64,000 bases of DNA from Acidobacteriota bacterium (GTDB lineage: Bacteria > Acidobacteriota > Polarisedimenticolia > Polarisedimenticolales > Polarisedimenticolaceae). A program made the translations under genes and the position numbers. Location: NCBI GenBank assembly GCA_029861955.1, contig JAOTYK010000018.1:1-64000 (forward strand), in the 5' to 3' direction. Shown piece after piece: positions 35,694-44,880 of the stretch. Under the pieces are notes generated by a model. That model saw nothing but the letters and a program-made list of their open reading frames with translations, was not told the origin of the DNA and searched no databases. The first letter of the stretch is position 1, and every line of letters begins with the position of its first letter.

Positions 35694-38600
35694 ATGCCAA
35701 GACCATCATTCGTGTCCCGTTCGATCACGCCAACGCTTGGAATCTTCTTCTGGACGCTCGTCGGGATCGCGGGGTTTGTGAGCGCCGCGACCGCTGACGA
35801 CGACGCCTGGTGGCAGAAAGTCCAGGCCGACATCGCCGACGGCGAGTATGCCGTCCGCCAGCAGGTCGACGAGCAGGGGAGCCGACTCCAGGCGCCCAAT
35901 CGTGCCCAGGGGTTTCGCTCGACGTTCGACCGTCGTGGCGTGAGCCTCGAGCCCCGTGACGTCGTTCGATCGACGCTTGCCGACGATGCGTGGTCCTGGG
36001 GTCTGAGCCTGACGCGAATCTCTCGGGGCGGGATCGGCCGACAGGACGTCGAGGCGCTGGCGCCGATCGCCGATCGCAGGGCACCGAATCGCGTCCACTA
36101 CCCACGTGCCGGTCACGACGAGTGGTTCGTCAACGACCCCGAGGGGCTTGAGCACGGCTTCACGTTCTACACACCGCCGAGACCCGGCGGCGAGAAGACC
36201 GGCGACCTCCGCCTGGAGTTGGAGCTGAGCGGAACTCTGTCCGCGCGACTGGACTCGGACCGGAGGGGAGCCGATTTTCTCGACGCCTCGGGGCAACGTC
36301 GCCTTCGCTATGCCGGACTACAAGTTAACGATGCGACCGGTGCCGAGCTGTCGGCCTGGATGGAAGCCTGGAACCGAGCCGGTCGGCGGGGACTGACGAT
36401 CCGCGTCGACGATCGTGATGCGGTCTACCCCATCGTCGTGGATCCTCTGGCGACGGTGCCCGGTTGGACCAGCGACGGCGACCTCGCCGGCGCTGCTCAC
36501 GGCGCCGCGGCGACCGGTGTGGGCGATGTCAACGACGACGGCTTCGATGACATCGTCGTTGCAGCACCCCGGTTTGACGGCGGACTCGTCGACGAGGGGC
36601 GGGTGCAGCTGTTCCTCGGCGCCGCTGGCGGCCCGGGCACGACCCCGGCATGGACCGTGGAAGGCGAGCAGGCGGGGGCCCTGTTCGGCTCCTCCGTCGC
36701 TGCGGCCGGCGATCTGAATGGAGATGGCATCGCGGATCTCGCGATCGGTGCCGAGGCCTATCTGACCGGCGGCGGGGGTCGTGACGGAGCCGCGTACGCC
36801 TATCTGGGATCCTCCTCCGGACCCGCATTGGTCGCCGACTGGATGGTCGAGAGCCCGCTCGGGATGACGCTCGGTGACGATCGTTTCGGTGCCAGCGTCG
36901 CCGCGGCCGGTGACATCGACGGAGACGGCTTCGGGGACCTGATCATCGGGGCGCCCGGCTACGGCCAACCGGAATCCGCGGAGGGCGCCGCGGCCCTGTT
37001 CCTCGGCTCCGCCGTCTTGCCGGCGACGACCCCTGCATGGCTTTTCGAGGGCGATCAGATCGACGCAGCGGTGGGAACATCCGTTGCCTGGGCCGGCGAC
37101 ATCAATGGTGACGGCTTCGCGGATGTGGTCGTGGGTGCCCCCGGGTACAACGACCTACCCGTCGGTGAGGGGACCGCGTTCGCCTTCTACGGTGGCGCAG
37201 GCGGCCTCGCGTCGACGCCCGACTGGAGCTTTGACTCCAACCAACCGGACGCCGGGCTCGGTGGTTCCGTCGCGTCTGCCGGTGACGTCAACGGCGACGG
37301 TTTCTCCGACGTCATTGTCGGCGCAGAAGGCTTCGATGCGGCGACGGTCGATAGCGGCCGGTCGTTCGTCTTTCACGGCTCGGCCGCCGGCCTGTCGGTC
37401 GGACCCGACTGGTTTCGCTCACCGTTCCAACCTCAGGGCAGTCTCGGTGGGCTGCGTTCCGGTCGTTCCGTCGCCTCCGCGGGGGACATCAACGGCGACG
37501 GTTACGCCGATGTGATCGTCGGCATCCCGTTTGGCAACGCCAACGATTCCGATGGGGCCGTCGAGGCGTTCTACGGTTCCTCCGACGGCCTCGCGCTGCA
37601 ACGGGCGTGGATCGCCAGCGGTGGTCAGACCGGCTCCGAGTTCGGGGCGCAGGTGGCGACGGCCGGGGACGTCAACGGGGACGGGTTCTCCGATCTGCTC
37701 GTCGGTGCCCCGGCGTTCGACGATGTCGCGATCGACGAGGGCCGGACACACCTCTTCTTCGGCGGACCGGAGGGTCCAGCCACCGACGCGAGCTGGCAGG
37801 TCGACGGGATGGCCGACTTCGACCAGCTCGGTCGTTCGGTCTCGGGTGCCGGTGATGTGAACGGCGACGGGTTCGCCGACGTCATCGTCGGTGCATACCT
37901 GGTCGATGGCGTGGGTCCCCAGAGCGGTCGCGCCCTGGTCTATCACGGCAACCCGTCGGGGCTATCCGCCATGGCGGACTGGAGTGCCGATGGGGATCGA
38001 GCGGAAGGCCTGTTCGGATACTCGGTCAGCGGGCTGGGAGACATCAATGGCGACGGGTACGACGACGTGGCGGTCGGTGCGGCGTTTCACGACAACGGAG
38101 AATCGGACGAGGGTCGGGTGTTTGTCTATCACGGGTCGCCGACGGGACTCGCGGCGATACCGGCCTGGGATGCCGAGGGCGATCAAATCGATGCGCTCTT
38201 CGGTGCCGCAGTGGCCGGTGCCGGTGACGTCAACGGAGACGGCTATGCCGATCTCCTGATCGGCGCGGTCCTTCATGACGAGATGTTCGAGGACGAGGGC
38301 CGAGCGTTGGTCTACCACGGGAGTGCCGACGGGCTCTCTCTGGTTGCGGACTGGACCGCCGATGGAGCACAGGCCGAGGCCCTCCTTGGACGATCCGTCG
38401 CCGGCGCAGGCGACATCAACGGAGATGGCTACGATGACGTCGTCGTCGGATTGCCGCGTTACGACGACGGCCAGTTCGATGAGGGGCAGGCCCGCCTGTA
38501 TCTCGGTTCTGCCGGCGGGCTCGATAGCTCTGCTGTGTGGACGTTCAGTGGAGATCAGACACAGGCCTTGCTAGGGAATTCCGTGACGGGCGTGGGCGAT

Positions 38601-41093
38601 ATCAACGGCGATGGATTTGCCGATGTGGTGATCGGCGCGCCCCTTCAGGAGAACGGCGAAATCGACGAGGGGTGTGCGTTCGCCTTTTACGGGTCCGCCG
38701 CCGGACTTCCCGTGGATCCGAACTGGATCGGGGAGTCGGATCAGGTGTCGGCCCAGTTTGGCTTCTCCGTCTCCGGTGCAGGAGATGTGAACGGTGACGG
38801 ACACGCGGACCTGATCGTAGGATCCTATCGATTCGACGAGCTCGTGCCGGACGCCGGTCGGGCGTTCGTCTATCTGGGTACGGATACCGGATTTCCCACG
38901 ACGCCTTCGTGGTCCGTCGGTTCGGACCAGGTGTTCGGTTCCTTCGGTTATTCGGTTTCCTCCGCCGGAGACGTCAACGGAGACGGCGTCGCCGACCTGA
39001 TCATCGGCGCGTTGCAGTACGACGAGGCCGCTACCGATGGCGGTTCGGCGTTTCTGTACTTCGGCAACGACGGCGCCGGGACGACGATCGGGGCACAGCA
39101 ACGCCGAGACGACGACCTGGCTCCGATCGGCTCCCCGGGTGTGAGCGACGTCGTGGATGGTTTCCGATTGGCGGCGATCGGGAGATCTCCGATGGGTCGC
39201 GGACGCGTGCGACTGGAGTCCGAGGTCAAGCCATCCGGCATGCAGTTCGACGGTAGTCAAACCGGCGGCGGAGCATGGCTCGACAGTGGCCTGGTCGGCG
39301 CGTCGTTCAGCGAGACGGTCACCGGACTGCCGGGCGACACGGCGTATCACTGGCGTGCCCGAATCCGGTACGAACCGCTGACGTCTCCATTTCAGAGGCA
39401 TGGACGATGGGTCAACGTCCCCGATCGCGGTCAGGAAGAGCGCGACCTGGTGCTCCGCGATTGCGTCGACGTGGACGGCGATGGATACGGTGTTACTGGA
39501 AGCCCCGCCTGTCCCGCCGGCGGTTCGCGGGACTGTGACGACGATGACTCGGGCGTGTTCGCCGGCGCGACACAGGTTTGTGACGGGCTCAATACCGATT
39601 GTCTCGATCCTGCCTGGCCCGCACTTCAAGACTTCGATGACGACGGTGACGAAGATCTCTGCGACAACTGCACCGACCAGGATGACGATGGGTTCGGCGA
39701 TCCGGGATTCGGCAACGGTTGTGCCGACGACAACTGTCCGCGGGTTTCTAATCTCACCCAGGCCGATGGCGACGCCGACGGCGCCGGCGATGCCTGCGAT
39801 ACCTGCCCCGGGATCTCGGATCCGGGCCAGGCGGATGCCGATTTCGACGGTCGTGGCGACGCCTGCGACATCTGTCCGGCCGTGGGCAACGCCGGACAGT
39901 TCGATGGCGACGGCGACGGGCTCGGCGATGCCTGTGATCTCTGTCCGTTCCTCAGCGGTGGGGCCAATCTGGACAGCGACGGGGACGGAGTGGGCGAGCC
40001 GTGCGATCTATGTCCGGCGACCGCGGATGCGTTTCAGGTCGACACCGATGGCGATCTCGCCGGTGACGAGTGCGATCTTGATGACGACGCCGACGGGCTC
40101 GACGATGATGTCGACAACTGTGTCGTCGCAGCCAACCCGCTTCAGGAAGATGTCGATGAGGACGGTGTCGGGGATCTCTGCGACAACTGCCCGATGACGG
40201 CCAATACCAACCAATTCGATTTCGATCTCGACGGTATCGGGGTCCTCTGCGACACCTGTGTCGATAGCGACGGCGACGGCTTTGGCGACTTCGGGTCTGT
40301 CACCACCGATTGCCCCGAAGAGGACGACCTGTGCGTTCAGGACCCGCTGAACGATATCGATGGCGATCTTGTCTGCGGCAATCTCGATAGCTGCCCGTTT
40401 GCCGCCAACGCGTTGCAAGACTGTGACATGGACGCGAACACCGCTGACATGCAGTGCGACGATGACTCGGACGATGTGGGTAACGTTTGCGATAACTGTC
40501 CCACGTTCGCAAACCCGGACCAGCGCGATACCGATCGTGACGGGGTAGGGGACCGCTGCGATCTCGACGACGACAACGACGGTGTCGATGACGTCGATGA
40601 CCCGGATCCGGACGGCGACGGCGTATTGACCGACTTCGACGGTGACGGAGAGTACGAGCCCTGTGGGAGTGGCGGGCACCTGGGGTGTGACGACAATTGC
40701 GCGAGTGTGGCCAACGGGAATCAACGCGACGTCGATTCAGACCTCGTGGGCGATGCCTGTGACGATGACGACGGGCAGGTCGAGGGGCTGAACGTCGATA
40801 CGATCGAGGTCGCGGGGCAGCGCATCGTGTACATGGACTGGCGGCCGGAGACGAGTGCGGCGTTCTACCTGGTCTATCGCGGGGATATCGCGAATGTCGC
40901 CGTGAACGCCGGCGATTGCTTCGGACCGCCGCTGCTCCTCGCCGAACGGATCCTGCAGGACACCCCTGCGCCCGGCGCCGGGTTCTTCTACCTGGTCGGA
41001 ACCCGCGGGAACGCGGGGGACGGCTCGTTGGGTCTGGACGGCCGGCAGCGGGCACGTCGACCCGGAACGACCTGTTCGTTGGTCCCGAGTTAG
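35694..41093 (+). CDS. Giant secreted FG-GAP / thrombospondin type-3 repeat protein
   Basis: 1799 residues. ATG after AGGA, with a -10-like TATACT at 35642-35647. Signal peptide about 8-33 (ends FVSAATADDD). After an N-terminal domain (about 34-245) come 14 FG-GAP/integrin-alpha-like repeats (about 255-1130), each with a calcium loop such as GDVNGDGFSDVIVGA. Fourteen equals two seven-bladed propellers. Then a linker of about 120 residues with a fibronectin-like stretch (VTGLPGDTAYHWRARIRY) leads to about a dozen thrombospondin type-3 repeats (about 1255-1695) rich in DxDxDGxGDxCDxCP. A Cys-containing C-terminal domain (about 1705-1799) follows. Probably an extracellular, calcium-stabilised adhesin or surface protein; no catalytic domain is seen. 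Confidence 0.92.
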   Translation: MPRPSFVSRSITPTLGIFFWTLVGIAGFVSAATADDDAWWQKVQADIADGEYAVRQQVDEQGSRLQAPNRAQGFRSTFDRRGVSLEPRDVVRSTLADDAWSWGLSLTRISRGGIGRQDVEALAPIADRRAPNRVHYPRAGHDEWFVNDPEGLEHGFTFYTPPRPGGEKTGDLRLELELSGTLSARLDSDRRGADFLDASGQRRLRYAGLQVNDATGAELSAWMEAWNRAGRRGLTIRVDDRDAVYPIVVDPLATVPGWTSDGDLAGAAHGAAATGVGDVNDDGFDDIVVAAPRFDGGLVDEGRVQLFLGAAGGPGTTPAWTVEGEQAGALFGSSVAAAGDLNGDGIADLAIGAEAYLTGGGGRDGAAYAYLGSSSGPALVADWMVESPLGMTLGDDRFGASVAAAGDIDGDGFGDLIIGAPGYGQPESAEGAAALFLGSAVLPATTPAWLFEGDQIDAAVGTSVAWAGDINGDGFADVVVGAPGYNDLPVGEGTAFAFYGGAGGLASTPDWSFDSNQPDAGLGGSVASAGDVNGDGFSDVIVGAEGFDAATVDSGRSFVFHGSAAGLSVGPDWFRSPFQPQGSLGGLRSGRSVASAGDINGDGYADVIVGIPFGNANDSDGAVEAFYGSSDGLALQRAWIASGGQTGSEFGAQVATAGDVNGDGFSDLLVGAPAFDDVAIDEGRTHLFFGGPEGPATDASWQVDGMADFDQLGRSVSGAGDVNGDGFADVIVGAYLVDGVGPQSGRALVYHGNPSGLSAMADWSADGDRAEGLFGYSVSGLGDINGDGYDDVAVGAAFHDNGESDEGRVFVYHGSPTGLAAIPAWDAEGDQIDALFGAAVAGAGDVNGDGYADLLIGAVLHDEMFEDEGRALVYHGSADGLSLVADWTADGAQAEALLGRSVAGAGDINGDGYDDVVVGLPRYDDGQFDEGQARLYLGSAGGLDSSAVWTFSGDQTQALLGNSVTGVGDINGDGFADVVIGAPLQENGEIDEGCAFAFYGSAAGLPVDPNWIGESDQVSAQFGFSVSGAGDVNGDGHADLIVGSYRFDELVPDAGRAFVYLGTDTGFPTTPSWSVGSDQVFGSFGYSVSSAGDVNGDGVADLIIGALQYDEAATDGGSAFLYFGNDGAGTTIGAQQRRDDDLAPIGSPGVSDVVDGFRLAAIGRSPMGRGRVRLESEVKPSGMQFDGSQTGGGAWLDSGLVGASFSETVTGLPGDTAYHWRARIRYEPLTSPFQRHGRWVNVPDRGQEERDLVLRDCVDVDGDGYGVTGSPACPAGGSRDCDDDDSGVFAGATQVCDGLNTDCLDPAWPALQDFDDDGDEDLCDNCTDQDDDGFGDPGFGNGCADDNCPRVSNLTQADGDADGAGDACDTCPGISDPGQADADFDGRGDACDICPAVGNAGQFDGDGDGLGDACDLCPFLSGGANLDSDGDGVGEPCDLCPATADAFQVDTDGDLAGDECDLDDDADGLDDDVDNCVVAANPLQEDVDEDGVGDLCDNCPMTANTNQFDFDLDGIGVLCDTCVDSDGDGFGDFGSVTTDCPEEDDLCVQDPLNDIDGDLVCGNLDSCPFAANALQDCDMDANTADMQCDDDSDDVGNVCDNCPTFANPDQRDTDRDGVGDRCDLDDDNDGVDDVDDPDPDGDGVLTDFDGDGEYEPCGSGGHLGCDDNCASVANGNQRDVDSDLVGDACDDDDGQVEGLNVDTIEVAGQRIVYMDWRPETSAAFYLVYRGDIANVAVNAGDCFGPPLLLAERILQDTPAPGAGFFYLVGTRGNAGDGSLGLDGRQRARRPGTTCSLVPS
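36466..39075 (+). repeat. 14 tandem FG-GAP coding repeats
   Basis: Fourteen units of roughly 62 residues (about 186 bases). Each centres on a GDxNGDGxxD calcium loop and an FG or YG plus VxVGAP-like strand, and ends before a conserved W. The first unit has GDVNDDG and the third GDIDGDG; the other twelve read GD[VIL]NGDG. Unit DNA is clearly diverged, so this is an old duplication series rather than recent slippage. Confidence 0.85.
39463..40770 (+). repeat. Thrombospondin type-3 calcium-binding coding repeats
   Basis: A run of Asp- and Cys-rich units (DGDGxGDxCDxCP and variants, for example DADGAGDACDTCPG and DGDGLGDACDLCPF) forms an acidic rod that wraps calcium. Spacing is 20-40 residues and irregular, with one Cys-poor insertion near codon 1500. 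The tract is very acidic, so the encoded region is expected to be soluble and calcium dependent. Confidence 0.85.
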
Positions 41094-41770
41094 CCGGGCG
41101 TCGTCTCGGCCATCAACAACATGGTGGTTGGGTCCAACGCCAGCTTCAATTCCGAGACATCCGTGTTCTCGTGATCCTTGTGTAGGCCGACATGGACGGC
41201 GTTTCCGTCGTGGGCCATGGTCAGGATCACGTCCACCGAACCCTCGAGCCGAGCAATCGGTTCCGGGACGCCTCGGGAGTTGCGCTCCGCACTGCGGGTC
41301 GTCACGGCAGACATCCACAGCTCGCAGTGGAATTCCGAGGCGATCTCTCGCAGTTTCGCGAGGTCCTCGTCGCTGCTGGATGCGAAGGGGAAGCCCTCGA
41401 GGATGATGGCCGTAGGCTCGAAATTGTCGGTCTCTTTCCAGAAGTTGACGATCTCCTTCAGCTTGGCGGGGCTGAAGTTCACGGCGCGCGAGCATTGGAT
41501 GCGACGATTACGCTCGCAGTCGAGACGGGCCTGCCACACATCCTCGAGTTCCTGCGAATGCGCCAGGTCCTGGAAGATGTCGTCGTAGAACGCGACGACC
41601 TTCTCGAGTGGCTGGTCGAGGGTGACGTGCAGCACGTTCTTCCCGCGCATCAGGTCGTCGAGGGCCACGCCGACAAGAAAAGCCGTCTTGCCGACGCCGT
41701 GTCGGGCGATGACGACGCCGAGTTTGCCGAGCCCGAGCCCACCGTGCATGGACTGCTCGAGGACGCGCAA
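41090..41770 (-). CDS. P-loop (RecA-like) ATPase with apparent 5' frameshift
   Basis: Intact from a TTG at 41770 (226 residues), with an internal ATG at 41749. Walker A is ARHGVGKTAFLVG and Walker B is likely PTAIILEGFPF. The fold resembles the RecA/KaiC-like ATPases; I do not know a named member. A better start exists just upstream: ATG at 41802, preceded by GGAG, reads MHRK and then leaves frame at a four-base A run (41791-41794 on plus, read as TTTT). One extra A would join MHRKRTNDRSPLRVLEQ to the rest in one frame. So a sequencing or assembly error, a natural lesion, or a -1 frameshift is possible. Downstream of fusA; the stop overlaps the FG-GAP gene by 4 bases. Confidence 0.65.
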   Translation of the reverse strand: MRVLEQSMHGGLGLGKLGVVIARHGVGKTAFLVGVALDDLMRGKNVLHVTLDQPLEKVVAFYDDIFQDLAHSQELEDVWQARLDCERNRRIQCSRAVNFSPAKLKEIVNFWKETDNFEPTAIILEGFPFASSSDEDLAKLREIASEFHCELWMSAVTTRSAERNSRGVPEPIARLEGSVDVILTMAHDGNAVHVGLHKDHENTDVSELKLALDPTTMLLMAETTPG

Positions 41771-41824
41771 CGGGCTTCGATCATTAGTTCTTTTCGGTGC
41801 ATTTCAAATGACTCCAGGAAGCCG

Positions 41825-43903
41825 TCAGGCGTTGGCCTTTTCCTTGCGATATTTCTCGATGAGCTCTTCCGAGATCTCATTGGGAACGGGGGCGTACTTC
41901 GCGAACTCCATCGTGTACTCCGCCTTGCCCTGGGTCGCGGACCGCAGGTCGGTGGAGTATCCGAACATCTCGGAGAGCGGGACATCCGCGTCGACGCGAA
42001 CGAAGCCCTCTTCCTCGGTTGTGCCGGCGATGACCGCGCGGCGTTGCATGACCGTCTTCACGAACACGCCCTGGAACTCTCCCGGGCCCTCGATGGAGAC
42101 TCTCATGATCGGTTCCAGGATGACGGGCTTGGCCCTCATGTAGACCTCGCGGAAGGCACCACGACCGGCGGCCTGGAACGCGTTGTCCGACGAGTCCACT
42201 GCATGGGAGTTGCCGTCGTTGATGTCGACGCGAAGTCCCGTGACCGGGAAGCCGATGAGGAGACCGGTCTTCATCATCGACTTGAAGCCCTTGTCCACCG
42301 AGGGGATGTACTCGCCGGGGATCGCCCCACCGCGAATACTGTCGACAAACTCGTAGTCGCCGTTCTCCATCGGTTCGATGTAACCGGCGACACGGCCGTA
42401 CTGGCCGGCACCACCGGTCTGCTTCTTGTGCGTGTAGTTGAACTCGGCCCGCCGACTGATCGCCTCGCGGTAGGCCACCTGCGGGGCGCCGACCTCGACC
42501 TCGGCCTTGTACTCGCGCTTCATCCGTTCGACGTAGACGTCGAGGTGAAGCTCGCCCATTCCGGAGATGATCGTCTCCAGCGACTCCTCATCCACCCGGC
42601 TGCGGAACGTCGGGTCTTCCTTCATGAATCGATTGAGCGCCTTGGCGAGGTTGGCCTCTGCCTTGCGATCTTTCGCCTTGATCGAGAGATGGATGACCGG
42701 CTCCGGCACATGCATCGACGTCATCGCGACCCGGCGGCCATTGGTGAAGGTGTCGCCCGATGCGCAATCGATGCCGAACAGGGCGACGATGTCACCGGCG
42801 CTGGCGTGAGTGATGTCTTCCATCTCGTCCGAATGCATGCGGACCAGACGACCGACACGGACACCCTTGCCCGTCCGCGTGTTGACGATCTCGTCTCCCT
42901 TCTTGAGGGAGCCCTCGTAGAGGCGGACGTAGGTCAACTGACCGAATCGACCCTCTTCAAGCTTGAACGCGAGAGAAACCAACGGCTTCGACGGATCGCT
43001 GTGCAGCGGAACGGGTTTCTCGTCGTCCTCGATGTCGATGGCGACGTTTTCGATCTCGTCGGGAGCAGGGAGGAACGCGTTGACCGCGTCGAGCAGCAGT
43101 TGGACACCCTTGTTCTTGTAGGCGGAGCCCATCAGCACCGGAGTGAGGCCGAGGGAGAGTACGCCACGACGGATGGCCGTCCGTAGCATCTCGTTGTCCA
43201 CCTTCTCTTCCAGGATGGCCTCCATCAGTTCGTCGGAGTGCATCGAGGCTGCATCTAGAAGGATCTCACGATACTCGGTCGCACGCTCGACCATATCTTC
43301 CGGAACATCCTCGACCCGGATCGTTTCCCCTGCCTCGCCGTCGAAATAGGAGGCTTTCATCTCGATGAGGTCCACGACGCCGACGTGTTTGTCCTCGAGC
43401 CCGATCGGGAGCTGCAGGAGGACCGCGTTCAGCTTCAGCTTTTCGCGAAGCTCCCCGCAGACCTTGATCGGGTTGGCACCCGACCGATCGAGTTTGTTGA
43501 CAAACGCCAGGCGCGGCACCTTGTAGCGACGCATCTGCCGATCGACGGTGATCGACTGGGACTGAACGCCGGCCACGGAGCAGAGCACCAGAACCGCGCC
43601 ATCCAGCACACGCAGCGATCGTTCAACTTCGATGGTGAAGTCGACGTGACCGGGGGTGTCGATGATGTTGATGTGGTGGTCTTTCCACTCACAGTGGGTC
43701 GCGGCCGAGGCAATGGTGATGCCACGCTCACGCTCCAACTCCATCGAATCCATCTTTGCCCCGACGCCGTCTTTACCCTTGACGTCGTGAATCTTGCGGA
43801 TTCGGTTTGTGTAGAACAGAACACGTTCGGTCAGCGTCGTCTTGCCCGAGTCGATATGGGCGCTGATGCCGATGTTCCTGAGCTTGCTGAGATCCTGGCT
43901 CAC
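41825..43903 (-). CDS. fusA: Elongation factor G (mitochondrial EF-G1-like type)
   Basis: 692 residues from the GTG at 43903, with AAGG upstream; an ORF extending to 44011 is not conserved. GTPase landmarks: P-loop AHIDSGKTT, switch [17 protein letters not shown] and [10 protein letters not shown]. Classical bacterial EF-G has AHIDAGKTT and lacks the [20 protein letters not shown] insert seen here; both features match human mitochondrial EF-G1 and the so-called spd EF-G1. Domains II-V follow to the C-terminus. It drives ribosome translocation with GTP. If the spd reading is right, a second EF-G elsewhere would handle ribosome recycling. The 220 bases upstream, down to sdhB, contain no gene and no clear terminator. 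Confidence 0.93.
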   Translation of the reverse strand: MSQDLSKLRNIGISAHIDSGKTTLTERVLFYTNRIRKIHDVKGKDGVGAKMDSMELERERGITIASAATHCEWKDHHINIIDTPGHVDFTIEVERSLRVLDGAVLVLCSVAGVQSQSITVDRQMRRYKVPRLAFVNKLDRSGANPIKVCGELREKLKLNAVLLQLPIGLEDKHVGVVDLIEMKASYFDGEAGETIRVEDVPEDMVERATEYREILLDAASMHSDELMEAILEEKVDNEMLRTAIRRGVLSLGLTPVLMGSAYKNKGVQLLLDAVNAFLPAPDEIENVAIDIEDDEKPVPLHSDPSKPLVSLAFKLEEGRFGQLTYVRLYEGSLKKGDEIVNTRTGKGVRVGRLVRMHSDEMEDITHASAGDIVALFGIDCASGDTFTNGRRVAMTSMHVPEPVIHLSIKAKDRKAEANLAKALNRFMKEDPTFRSRVDEESLETIISGMGELHLDVYVERMKREYKAEVEVGAPQVAYREAISRRAEFNYTHKKQTGGAGQYGRVAGYIEPMENGDYEFVDSIRGGAIPGEYIPSVDKGFKSMMKTGLLIGFPVTGLRVDINDGNSHAVDSSDNAFQAAGRGAFREVYMRAKPVILEPIMRVSIEGPGEFQGVFVKTVMQRRAVIAGTTEEEGFVRVDADVPLSEMFGYSTDLRSATQGKAEYTMEFAKYAPVPNEISEELIEKYRKEKANA

Positions 43904-44124
43904 GGTACTACCTTTCGTCGAGTTTCCGTTTCCACACGCCTCGACGGATCGATGCGAGGTGTCGGTCGGGAATACCTGACTCTTGGTTTGGGAAGGCCCG
44001 CCTTCGCACACCGATGCGTCGCGGTGCCGGTCTCTCCGATTACATGGAATGGCGACCCACGGGGGACGGCCATCCGACCGGGCGGCATTCTAGCGAATAC
44101 CGACGTTTTCCGCACGGGGTCCGA

Positions 44125-44880
44125 TCAACCGTCCTCGGTTCGGGCCAGGCTGGCGCGGACCAGGTCCCGATTGAGCCTGGCGATGAACTCGACCCCGATC
44201 TCCTTGGGGCAGGCGTTCTGGCAGGCGCCATGGTTGGTGCAGCTGCCGAAACCCTCCTCGTCCATCTGGGCCACCATCCCCCGAACCCGGTCGGTCCGTT
44301 CGGGGCGGCCCTGGGGCAGGAGGTTCAGATGGCCCGATTTTGCCGCGGTGAACAGCATCGCCGAGGCGTTGGGGCAGGCGGCGACGCAGGCCCCACAGCC
44401 GATGCAGGACGAGGCATCGAGCGCCTTCTCGGTGACCTCCTTGGCGATGGGGAGGGCATTGGCGTCGGGGGCGTTTCCGGTGTTGACCGACACAAAGCCC
44501 CCGGACTGGACGATCCGATCGAAGGCCGACCGATCGACGACAAGATCTCGCTGGACCGGGAAGGCCTGGGCCCGCCATGGCTCGACCCACACCTCCTGCC
44601 CGTCCGTGAAGCTACGCATGTGCAGCTGGCAGGTGGTCGTCGCGCGTCGAGGCCCGTGGGGTGCGCCGTTGATCACCATGCCGCAGGAGCCGCAGATGCC
44701 CTCGCGGCAGTCGTGATCGAAGGCGACGGGGTCCTGGCCCTCGCCGGCGAGTCGCTCGTTGAGAACGTCCAGCATCTCCAGGAACGATGCGTGCTCGCTG
44801 ATCTCCTGGACTTCATAGCGCACGAAGCGACCGGCGTCGTCCCGCCCCGATTGACGCCACACGTGGAGGATCAGGTTCAT
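44125..44880 (-). CDS. sdhB: Succinate dehydrogenase iron-sulfur subunit
   Basis: 251 residues. An N-terminal plant-type ferredoxin domain with a [2Fe-2S] site ([17 protein letters not shown]) is followed by [4Fe-4S] and [3Fe-4S] ligand sets ([13 protein letters not shown] and [21 protein letters not shown]). It carries electrons from SdhA to quinone through SdhC. The long insertion between clusters and the sdhCAB order fit the Bacteroidota/Chlorobiota-like succinate:quinone oxidoreductase type. It overlaps sdhA by 4 bases. Last gene of the operon. Confidence 0.94.
   Translation of the reverse strand: MNLILHVWRQSGRDDAGRFVRYEVQEISEHASFLEMLDVLNERLAGEGQDPVAFDHDCREGICGSCGMVINGAPHGPRRATTTCQLHMRSFTDGQEVWVEPWRAQAFPVQRDLVVDRSAFDRIVQSGGFVSVNTGNAPDANALPIAKEVTEKALDASSCIGCGACVAACPNASAMLFTAAKSGHLNLLPQGRPERTDRVRGMVAQMDEEGFGSCTNHGACQNACPKEIGVEFIARLNRDLVRASLARTEDG

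Noticed and set aside
36466-40770. Tandem repeats considered as CRISPR or minisatellite
   Set aside because: The repeats are in-frame coding FG-GAP and type-3 thrombospondin units with diverged DNA, not short identical repeats with spacers.
41192-43186. A 664-codon open frame on plus, opposite fusA
   Set aside because: It is the antisense shadow of fusA in a GC-rich genome; its translation has no recognisable motif, and fusA on the other strand is fully conserved.
43991-44006. Hairpin GAAGGC-CC-GCCTTC between sdhB and fusA as a terminator
   Set aside because: The stem is short, the loop too tight, and no T-run follows on either strand.
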